In this document: piece by piece, positions 27,038 through 35,695 of the stretch | How the letters are laid out: every line of letters begins with the position of its first letter | Numbering within the stretch: position 1 is the first letter of the stretch | Assembly: GCA_963832725.1 (NCBI GenBank) | Contig: CAWHVG010000003.1 | Span: 1,736,001-1,800,000, forward strand | DNA: 64,000 nucleotides | Direction of reading: 5' to 3' | From: JAEZBP01 sp963832725 | GTDB lineage: Bacteria; Myxococcota_A; Polyangia; Polyangiales; Sandaracinaceae | Made by a program: the position numbers and the translations under genes | The notes under the pieces: model-generated | The model's database searches: none | What the model was told of the DNA's origin: nothing | Seen by the model: only the letters and a program-made list of their open reading frames with translations

Positions 27038-30000
27038 ATGAGCCCGCGGCTTTCTCCACCGCCGACTGCAACGTCCGGCCCCGCTGCCGTTTCTCTCTCA
27101 CCTCCCCGAATGCGAGCGCAACGCGAATACCTCGACGGCCTCTCTCGGCTCCACACGAGCGCGGACGACGACGAACGCCGGCGCCTGTGGCGTCAGAGCA
27201 TGGCGACCCTGGCCGCCGAGGCCGCCGAGCACCGCCCCGTGCCCCTCGAGGGCCTGGACCCGGCCCAGGTCCTCGCGAGCGTGCGCTCGGCGATCGCCGC
27301 CGGGCTCCTCGACGACCTGGACTTCCTCTCGCCTTCCCACGCCGCCGCCGCGCTCTACGAGCTGGCGGCCGTGCTCCCGATGGGGGAGGAGCGCCGCGAG
27401 CTCGGCCGGCGCGTGGCGGCGCGCCTGCACCAGGGCGACGCCACGACCTTCGTGACCCTCGCGACCCAGCTCGCCGTCGCCTCCAAGCGCGCGCTCAGCG
27501 GACCGGCGGTACGGGCGCGGGTCGCGCTCGCCCTCGAGCTGCCCATCGGCTCCGGCACGCGGGCCGACGCGCTGGCCCTGGCGCTGGTCTCACGCCAGGA
27601 GCTCGCCGAGGAGTGGCTGGTTCAACCCTCGACCGGCTCCCTCCCCTCCCGGCGCCTGGCGGCCCGGCTCCTCGAGCGAGCCGCCCGGGAGGCCGCGCGC
27701 CGCTGCGATCACGGCGACGACAGCGTGCTGGCGGTCTTCGAGCGCGACGGCGTGAAGCGCGCCTGGGAGCGCCTGCTCGGCGACCGCGAGCCTTTGGTGT
27801 GGCGCCACGTCGCCACCGCCCGCGGCCTGTTGAGCGAGCACGTCATCGATTTCGCCGACGAGATTGTCACCGACCTCGATCCCGATCTCACGCCCACGCA
27901 GTGGCGGCGGGCCGCCGCCTCGCTGGCGGCGAGCATCGCGGTCGCGCCCCAGAAGGCGCTCACGCGCGCCGCGGCGCTCCTGGAATCGGACGTGCGCCGG
28001 AAGGATCCCGGCATCGCCGGCGCAATGCTCCTCGGCCTCCCGCGCGCGGCCGAGGCCGAGCCCGAGGCGGCGGAGGAGCTCTGCACCGCGCTCGTCCGCG
28101 AAGGCGGGCTCGACGCCGCCGAAGCGCTGCTCTCGCTCCGCCTCGAGCGGGTCGATGGGGACTTCGGCGCGTGGGCCTGTCAGATGGCGCGGGCCCAGCT
28201 CCGCGAGGCGGGGTTCGCCGAGAGCGACGACGACGGTCTGGTCGCGCTGGCCGAGGCGCTCGACGAAGACCTGCGTCCCAACGAGGAGCGCGAGCGCCCG
28301 AGCCTCCGCCTGCACCTGGAAGCTGCGCTGGGCGCCTTCGCCGACAACGACGCCCGGGCAGCCTACGCGCGCGCACAAGCCGTGCTGGTGCAGGTCGAGG
28401 CGACGCTGCGCGAGCTGGAGGCGGCGCCGCAGACGAACCTGGCCGGCCGGCGCGAAGCGTATCGGGCGATGCGCGAGCTGGACGGCGCCCTGCTCGAGAC
28501 CAGCATCCTCGGCGACCTGCTCACGCTCGGCGCCCGCGGCGAGAACAGCGCGGTGACGGCCCCGCTCAACGGCTACCTGGCGCGCCTCACCGAGTGGCTC
28601 CTCCAGAACGAGCGGGTGCCGCTGGCCGAGGGCGAAGCGATCGAGCACCGCACGCTTCGCATTCACCGCCTGCGCACGCTGCTCCACGCGGTCGACGCGG
28701 ACGGGAGCTTTGGCGACCCGCGCGGCTCGGACCTGCGCGACCGGCGGCTGCGGACGCTCTCGGTGCTCCTCCGGCGCGTGCAGCGCGACGCCGCGTCGCC
28801 GCTCTCGCGGGTCGTGACCGCGGCGGCCGCGCGCGCGTGCGATGCGGTGCTGCGCGAGGAGCTGGCCGAGCTCTCGGACATCTTTCTGATCGTCGTCCGC
28901 CACGTCGACTCGCTCCGAAGCCTCGGCACGATGGCCGAAGCGTCGATGGTCCCGGAGATGGAGAACGTCTTCCGCGCCTACGCGATACTCGTCGACCGAA
29001 CCGAGCAGAGCGCGCGCGTCACCGGCACCCGCACGCGGGCCAGCCTGGACGCGCTCGGCACGCTGGTGCGGAGCTTCCCCGCCGCCAGCTCGCCCCGCGT
29101 GGACGCGCTGCACGGCGCGCTCCTGGCGTACAAGCGGGCGATCGAAGGCTTGATGGCCGCGCGATCGCTGTCGCAGCTCGCGAACGAAGCGGACGGTTCG
29201 GCGGTGGTGGAGCTGGAGCGCGCGGTCCGCCTCTTGGTGCGGCTGATCGTCGGCGCGCGCCGGCGGCTCGGCGAGACCCCCGACGACGCCACCGGCGTCG
29301 CGGGACCGGCTCTCCGGGTCGTCGACATCGCGGTCGAGCGCGCCTACCGCGGCGACAAGGAGCCGCTGGGCGAGGCCGTGGCCGCGGCGCTCGACTCGCT
29401 GCACGACGATCTTCCCGGCCCGCTGGCGGAGGTCGCGGGCAACGCCCTGGTGCGCATCCTGAGCCTACCGGCGGAGCCGCGGCCCGGGCACGAGCGGCGC
29501 GACAGCTTCGCTCCGGCGCCGCCGAAGGAGGCCCCGCTCCCGCCTTGGCTGCCGCCGAGCCGCACACTGGGCGGCTTCTACGTGCTGCGGGCCCTGGGCG
29601 CGGGGGCCGTCGGCTCCGTCTTCGTCGCGCGCCGCTCCGAGGAGAAGAAGAACGAGGATGCGCCGCGCTTCGCGCTCAAGGTGCCCGAGTACTCCGGCGC
29701 CGCGGCCCGCACCCTCTCCGAGGACGAGTTCCTGAGGCTCTTCCGCGAGGAGGCGGGCGCGCTCCTGGCCATTCCGGAGCACGAGAACCTGGCGCGCCTG
29801 GTGACCTTCGACGCCGGCGCGCGCCCCAAACCGATCCTCGTCATGGAGCTGGTCGAAGGGCCGACGCTCGAGCGCGTGCTCGACACCGGCGCGCTCGACG
29901 TCGCGCGAACGTTCGCCCTCCTCGACGGTATCGCCGCGGGGCTGGCGGCCATGCACGAGGTGGGAGTCGGCCACCTCGACGTGAAGCCCTCGAACGTGAT

Positions 30001-30463
30001 CCTCCGCGACATGGATGCGCTCACCGGCCATTCGGGGACGCCGGTGCTGGTGGACTTCGGGCTGGCGGGCCGGCATCTGAGGCCGGGCTGCGCCACCGCC
30101 AGCTACGGCGCGCCGGAGGTCTGGGGTCTCTTGCCCAAGGGGCACAAGCCGACGCCGATGGCGGCGGACGTGTACGCGTTCGGCTGCCTGGCGTTCGAGA
30201 TGCTGACCGGCCGCGAGCTCGTATGGGCGGGCAGCGAGGTGGGCATCATCACCGCGCACCTCAGCCACGACGGCGACTTCGAGGGGCTGGTCTGGCTGGC
30301 CCAGGATTCCGCGCTGGCGCCCGTGGCCGAGGTCCTCGCCGGCGCCGTCCGCCAGGACCCGCGAGCCCGAACGCCGATGGCCGAGCTGCGCGCCCAGCTC
30401 GCCGCGGTCGCGCCCCAAGTGAGTCACCTGCGCTGGCCTCTGGACGCCCACGCCGCCGCCTGA
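27038..30463 (+). CDS. Large Ser/Thr protein kinase with C-terminal catalytic domain
   Basis: A 1141-residue protein (start ATG 27038; longer GTG at 26921 is possible). Residues ~30-830 are Leu/Ala/Glu-rich helices, probably an alpha-solenoid, with no signal peptide or membrane segment. The kinase domain is at the C-terminus (~844-1130), the reverse of the usual bacterial order. It has GAGAVGSVFVARR (glycine loop), ALKVPE (VAIK-like Lys), GHLDVKPSNVIL (catalytic loop, ~980) and LVDFGLAG. HRD has become HLD: the Arg is missing but the catalytic Asp, Lys and Asn remain, so activity is plausible without activation-loop control. Confidence 0.88.
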   Translation: MSPRLSPPPTATSGPAAVSLSPPRMRAQREYLDGLSRLHTSADDDERRRLWRQSMATLAAEAAEHRPVPLEGLDPAQVLASVRSAIAAGLLDDLDFLSPSHAAAALYELAAVLPMGEERRELGRRVAARLHQGDATTFVTLATQLAVASKRALSGPAVRARVALALELPIGSGTRADALALALVSRQELAEEWLVQPSTGSLPSRRLAARLLERAAREAARRCDHGDDSVLAVFERDGVKRAWERLLGDREPLVWRHVATARGLLSEHVIDFADEIVTDLDPDLTPTQWRRAAASLAASIAVAPQKALTRAAALLESDVRRKDPGIAGAMLLGLPRAAEAEPEAAEELCTALVREGGLDAAEALLSLRLERVDGDFGAWACQMARAQLREAGFAESDDDGLVALAEALDEDLRPNEERERPSLRLHLEAALGAFADNDARAAYARAQAVLVQVEATLRELEAAPQTNLAGRREAYRAMRELDGALLETSILGDLLTLGARGENSAVTAPLNGYLARLTEWLLQNERVPLAEGEAIEHRTLRIHRLRTLLHAVDADGSFGDPRGSDLRDRRLRTLSVLLRRVQRDAASPLSRVVTAAAARACDAVLREELAELSDIFLIVVRHVDSLRSLGTMAEASMVPEMENVFRAYAILVDRTEQSARVTGTRTRASLDALGTLVRSFPAASSPRVDALHGALLAYKRAIEGLMAARSLSQLANEADGSAVVELERAVRLLVRLIVGARRRLGETPDDATGVAGPALRVVDIAVERAYRGDKEPLGEAVAAALDSLHDDLPGPLAEVAGNALVRILSLPAEPRPGHERRDSFAPAPPKEAPLPPWLPPSRTLGGFYVLRALGAGAVGSVFVARRSEEKKNEDAPRFALKVPEYSGAAARTLSEDEFLRLFREEAGALLAIPEHENLARLVTFDAGARPKPILVMELVEGPTLERVLDTGALDVARTFALLDGIAAGLAAMHEVGVGHLDVKPSNVILRDMDALTGHSGTPVLVDFGLAGRHLRPGCATASYGAPEVWGLLPKGHKPTPMAADVYAFGCLAFEMLTGRELVWAGSEVGIITAHLSHDGDFEGLVWLAQDSALAPVAEVLAGAVRQDPRARTPMAELRAQLAAVAPQVSHLRWPLDAHAAA

Positions 30464-30828
30464 GTATCGAGCGCGCGCCGCATCGCCGAAGCACGCGGGC
30501 TCCTGTGCGGTCGCGCCCGGCGAACCTTTCGCTCTGGGGCGGGCGAGCCCGGCAACCGCCCGCACGACGGCCCGAGGGCCACCGCAGGCGTCACGAACGG
30601 AAGCGCCTCCGCCCCCCGCCGTGAACCGAAACGGGACGGATCCAGCCCGCCCCCGCGCGGAGCTCCGTGGTACGCTGGCCACCCGGTGTTGAAGGCCCTC
30701 GCGCCTCGGCTCACCCTCCTCGCAAGTGCCAGCGCACTCGCTCGCTGGTACGTACGCGGACCCGGGCCGGCTCGCGCGTAGGGCCCGACACTTCGACGGC
30801 CTTCGCGGCATACGGAGAGCGACCGAAC
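30464..30828. other. Region before the E1-halogenase gene
   Basis: 365 bp without a secure gene. A GTG at 30686 opens a 31-codon frame (ends TAG 30779-30781) reading VLKALAPRLTLLASASALAR and then WYVRGPGPARA. A following segment in another frame reads RHFDGLRGIRRATERAG. Together they resemble the N-terminal part expected of an E1-like RiPP protein, so the downstream gene may really begin here with further frameshifts. Alternatively the 31-mer could be a small peptide gene. Confidence 0.35.
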
Positions 30829-32929
30829 GTGCAGGGACCCCCGACACCGGCGCCTGAAAAAAGCGCGCCGCGAAGGCCCAGCGTGGTCGTGCGAGGCACC
30901 GGGCCCCTCGGCGAAGCAATCCGAGCGCGCCTGGCGCGCGCGGGCTGGGAAGGCGCGGACGGCCAAGAGGCGCCGCCCCCGAGTTGATCGTGTGGGCCGA
31001 GGAAGGCGCGCCCTTCACCGAAGCGCTCGAGCTCAATCGCAGGAGCCTGCGCGCAGGCACCGCGACCGCGTTCGTCGTCTGCGGGCGGGACGACGTGTCC
31101 ATCGGACCGCTGGTCGTCCCGGGGTGGACGCCGTGCCTGTCGTGCGCGTATCCGGACCGTCGCGATGACCCCGACTGGCGTACGAGCCCATGCCCCGAAT
31201 CGCTGGTCGTGCCCGTCGTCGAGGATCTGGTCCGCGCCGTCGGCCACGCGATGTCGCCGGATGCCCGGCCCGAGGAGCTGTTCTGGTGTCGTCGGCATCA
31301 CATCACCCACGGCGGCGTCCGATCCTCCGCCGTGCGCGCACGCTCGGACTGCGCCGACTGTCGCGAGGCGCCAGCCCGCGCTGGAGCGTTCGAGCTCGGC
31401 GTGGCGATCGCGTCCGCGCACGCGCCACGCTTCACGCCCGCCGCCGACGACGCCCCGGAGAGGCGGGTCGGAGTCATCGGAGGAGGAACGGCGGGCTATC
31501 TCGCCGCCCTCGCGCTCCAACGCCATCGCCCGGATCTGGCCGTGACCATCGTGGCCTCCTCCGCGTTCCGGTGGTCGGTGTCGGCGAGGCCACCACGCCG
31601 GACATGGTCGAATTCCTCCACCGATACCTCGGCATCGACGAGCTGGAGCTCTATCGCCACGTTCGCCCGACCTGGAAGCTCGGCATTCGGTTTCGATGGG
31701 GCGCGCCCGGCGCCAGGCCCTTTCATCACCCCTTCGACGGAGCGCACATCCTGGAGGCGATGACGGTCGCTCGAGACCCGGACCTCCAGTCACTCGGCGC
31801 CAAGCTGATGGTCGAGGATCGCGCGCCGGTCCTGCGAACGGACGCGGGCGGTGTACTGCCGCTCCTGCCGCAGGTCCCCTACGCCTATCATCTGGACAAC
31901 GCGCCCTTCGTCCGGTTCCTCGACGCCGAAGCGAGCCGCCGGTCCATTCCGGTCATCGATTTCACCATCGCGGAGGTGATCGCGGGACCGGACGGCAGCA
32001 TCTCTCGTCTGCGCGACGCCGACGGCCGCGAGCTCTCGTTCGATTTCTACGTGGACGCCTCCGGTTTTCGCTCCCTGCTCCTGGGGGACGCCCTGAAGGT
32101 GCCTTTCGAGAGCTACGCGTCCACGCTCTTCTCCGACATGGCCGTCGTGGCAGAGCGGCCGAACGCCGGCCGGCCCGCGGTCTGCACGCTGGCCGAGACG
32201 ATGGACGCCGGCTGGTGTTGGAACATCCCGACGCGGGACGAGGATCACCGCGGCTACGTCTTCTCGTCGAGCTTTCTCTCGCCGGACGACGCGGAAGCGG
32301 AGCTGCGGCGCCTCGATCCGAGCCTCGGCGAAGCGCGCCTCGTCCGATTCCGCTCGGGCCGACGCCGCGAGGGTTGGCGCAGCAACGTGTTCGCCCTGGG
32401 TAACGCTTATGGCTTCTTGGAACCTCTCGAGTCCACCGCGCTCCACATGGTGGCGCATCAAATCCAGCTCCTCGTGACGCTCCTCCCCTCGCGCGACACG
32501 CCCGATTCGACGCGCGATTGAGCCAACTCCGCGATGGCGCACCACTGGGACATCTTACGTGGCTTCTTGGCCCTTCACTTCCGCTTCAACCAGCGCGACA
32601 CGCCCTTTTGGCGCGCTTGCCGTGCCGACGTCGAGCTCGGTTTGGGCGAGGCGATGGTGGAGGCGTTCCGTTCGGGAGCTCCGCTGAGCGCCCGGATGGA
32701 CAGAGAGCTCATCGGCGACTCCATCTTCGGCGGTGGCTTCTTCGGATTGCTCGGGATTGACAACGTGCTCTTCGGGCAGGGCGTGGAGACGCGTCTGCTC
32801 GACGCGCCCGCCGACCCGACGGCGTTCCAGCGGTGGGTCGACCTCGGGTTGCCGGCGCTCCTTCGCAGGACCCTCCCCCACCGCGAGGCTCTCGAGACAT
32901 ACGAGAGGTGGCTCTCGGGCAAACGGTGA
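30829..32929 (+). pseudogene. RiPP E1-like domain fused to flavin-dependent halogenase (broken)
   Basis: Reconstructed fusion. The first ~190 residues match TOMM/cyclodehydratase E1-like leader-binding proteins (TIGR03882): VVVRGTGPLGEAIRARLARA, then IGPLVVPGWTPCLSCAY with zinc-type Cys, and CRRHHI/CADC. The rest is a tryptophan-halogenase-type enzyme: FAD loop RVGVIGGGTAGYLAAL, PVVGVGEATTPDMVEF, Lys in PTWKLGIRFRWG, the WxWxIP motif as GWCWNIP, NAYGFLEPLESTALHM, and the late RGFLALHFRFNQRDTPFW block. Lesions: missing base in the C5 run 30976-30980, missing base near 31566-31568, in-frame TGA 32519-32521 where the family suggests continuing coding. Whether it is decayed or misassembled is undecided. 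GTG 30829 has GGAGAG upstream. Confidence 0.75.
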
Positions 32930-33147
32930 CGCCACGCGCACCCACGTCGAGAGGCCGGAGTGCCAACGATTGTGACGTGCGGACAGACAGGACGCCGCGC
33001 TGGAGTCGACCGGGGCCGGCGAGCGCCACGGCTCCGCATCACCACGCGACACCGGCGTTCTCGCTCTCCCGACCCATGCGTGGATCGTCCCCCCTTCGCC
33101 GCTCCTCCCGCCCCGGCGAATGGACCGGCCGGGCGCCGGCACGAGGA

Positions 33148-35473
33148 CTACGAGGGGAGGAAGCGGGCGATGTCGGCGAACGAGCGCGCGCGGCCCTCGG
33201 CGACGGCGACCCAGTCCGGCCGACGCGCCGCCGACGCGGCATCGACGGGCGGGTCTGCGACCAGGTCCTCACGGGAGCAGCGATGGCAGGCCACCTCGGT
33301 GTCGGAGATGGCCACGGGCTGGATGAACTCCGCATCCGGTTCGGCCAGCGTGACGGAGAGCACCACGCGCGCGGTCTTCCGTCTCGTTCGCGTGGCTCGC
33401 GTGCACGAGCCCTGGGTTCCAGATCAGCGCCTCGCCGGCCTCCAGCGGAACGGAGATCGCGCGGGCCTGGATTGCACCCAGAGCCGCCGCCACGGGCCCC
33501 TCGTCGAGCGCGTGGCCCCAGCCCCGGACGTATCCGGAGAACCGGTGCGTTCCCGGCACCAACCGCATGCACCCTGCGGCCTGCGAGACGGGACGGAGCG
33601 GGCACCACAGCCGCATCGCGACGTGCCGGGAGGGATCGACGAGGCTGGCGTCCAGATGCCAACCGGTCGCCGGCGCGCCGGCGCGCTTGACCAGGAACTG
33701 CCCGGCGTACGCGATGAGCTCCGGCCTCACGTATCGCCGGCAGCGCTCGAGCGCGAAGCCGTTCACCCAGTGCGTCAGCGCCAGCCGCGCACCCGGGTCG
33801 GGCATGTCGCGGATGTCGAGCAGGTCCTTCATCTGGCGGGCCGCCTCGTCGCCCTCCCGGTCGGGAACGATCCCGTCCCGGTAGCGCGCGTACTCGGCTC
33901 GGACCTGCTCCAGCTCGGACGTGTCCAGCAAGGGCACGACGGCGTACCCGCGCTCCCACATCGCTTCGTCGAGGCTCCCGTCGCGGAACATCCGGCGCCG
34001 GGCGATGGGAAACGGGAACGTGGACCGCCGGCGCTCGACCGCCGCCCACTCGGGAGGTGGACGGCGCTCGGCGGGAGCTTCGACCGTCGCCGGCGACGGG
34101 GGGGCGAGGAGGTCCACGACCTGCCGCTCCACCATGTTCTTCTCCGCCGCGAGCAGGAGCCCCGCCAGCCTCCGGAGCAACTCCCCCACCTCACGCGACT
34201 CGATGGCTTCGGGGAGCGCCCCGTGTCCCACCGCGAGGAAGCGGGTGGTCGCCAGGGCAGAGCGACCGGGCTGCTTGCGCTCGATCCAGGCCTCGAACGC
34301 GCCACCCTCACGACGCTCGAGCTCGACCGTCAGGCCTTCCGCGTGGCGACCCGCGCGCACCGCGATCACTCGCCACGACCGGTCGAGCGGCACCGGCAGC
34401 GTGCCCCCGAAGAAGGCGTCGACGAACGCCCTCGCGTCGCCGGCTGCCGTCGCCGGGGTTGCGGCCGAGCTCGCTCCCGCGCCGTGCATGGCCAAGGGCG
34501 CCGCCTCTTCGCCGATGGTCTCGAGCAGGTCCGCGAGCGTTCGGTCGTCGGGCAGATTTCCTTCGTGGGAACCGGCGATGGGGCGGTCGAGCAGCGCTCT
34601 CACCTCTTCGGCCGTCGGCGGCACCGACTCGTGCTCGAGGATCCCGAAGGACGGCTGCCCCTCCGGCGGCTGACCGGCGACCAGCGTGTCGCTGCTGTGC
34701 GGCGACATCCCCCAGGCGTGTACGTGGGTGTCGTCGACGCGGATGTAGTGCACCATCGTCGCCGAACGCGGCGCCACGACCACGACCGCGATCGGCCGGT
34801 GCGCGTTCACCCAGTTCCGCGCCGAGCCGTGCACGAGCCGCGCGTGGAACATGATCGCCTCACCGGCGCGGGCGGAGTACGCCCGATAATGCTCTTTGAT
34901 CAGCATCGAGAAGTGCGGCCGAAAGAGGCTGTCATCACCGACCGCGCGGTAGGGCCATTCGAGATGATGCGAGCCCGGGATCAGCCCGAGACCGCCGTTG
35001 GCCTGCTCGGTATCGACCAGCGGACACCAGAGCTGTGCGGAGTATTGTCCCGCCCTCTCGTCCACCCAGTTCCAGCCCTGATGGAGCGCCACGATCGAGC
35101 GCGCGCGGGGCCCTTTGTTCATGAACGTCGCGCCGACGATGTCGTAGTCGACCAGGTGCGCGTCGAGCCAGGGCGTGGCGATCTCCCGCAGCGCGCCGTG
35201 GACCTCCCGGCGGAGCTCCGGCGTCGCCACGTAGCAGAGATCGTCGAGGCCGTCCTCGCGGTCGCCCACCTCGACCGCGCTCGCTTCCGTCGGGACCCCC
35301 CACGCTCGATCGGGCCAGTTGGGGTCCTGCCGCATGCCCGGCTCGATCCGGGCGAAGAGGCGCAAGAGCTCGTGCACCACGTCCCGCGGGAAGAGCCGAA
35401 ACAGCGCGAAGCCGTCCTGCTCGAACACCTCCTGTTGGGCGCGATCCTTGAACAGCTCGACGGGCGAGTGCAC
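33148..35473 (-). CDS. Tandem PhyH (Fe/2-oxoglutarate) dioxygenase-like protein, one frameshift
   Basis: About 775 residues with two phytanoyl-CoA dioxygenase-type domains. Domain 1 (~1-270) has LHQGWNWVDE, WCPLVDTEQANGGLGLIPGS and distal RLVHGSARN: the iron ligand Asp of HxD is replaced by Gly. Domain 2 (~500-775) has a normal WHLDAS, RLWCPLRPVSQAAGCMRLVP and GLVHASHAN. In known Fe/2OG halogenases the same Asp is Gly or Ala and halide takes its place. The C-terminus (VVLSVTLAEPDAEFIQPV...) is in another frame, joined at the CG repeat 33366-33373. Start GTG 35473 has GAGGAGA before it. It is convergent with the halogenase fusion and divergent from the twin radical SAM gene. Confidence 0.82.
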
Positions 35474-35695
35474 GGCGTCTCCTCGTCGGCTCACCATACC
35501 ACGCGGCCCGACGAGCGCAGGAGCACGGGCGGGCCGCGTCGCCACGGCCGCAGCGGGAAGTGCGGGACGGCCGTCGGGCTCGAGAATCGGGTCCGAACGA
35601 GGTGCAGGTGTGGCCGTCACGGGCCCGACGATGCTCGGGACGGGGCACCGGAGCGCGGTGTTGCGAGGCCCGGTCGCCCCCGGTAGCCTCACGAC
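35474..35695. promoter_or_regulatory. Divergent intergenic region in the modification island
   Basis: 222 bp separate the oppositely transcribed tandem-PhyH and twin radical SAM genes, so this must hold both promoters if the genes are expressed. No operator palindrome or clear promoter boxes were recognised. Confidence 0.35.
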
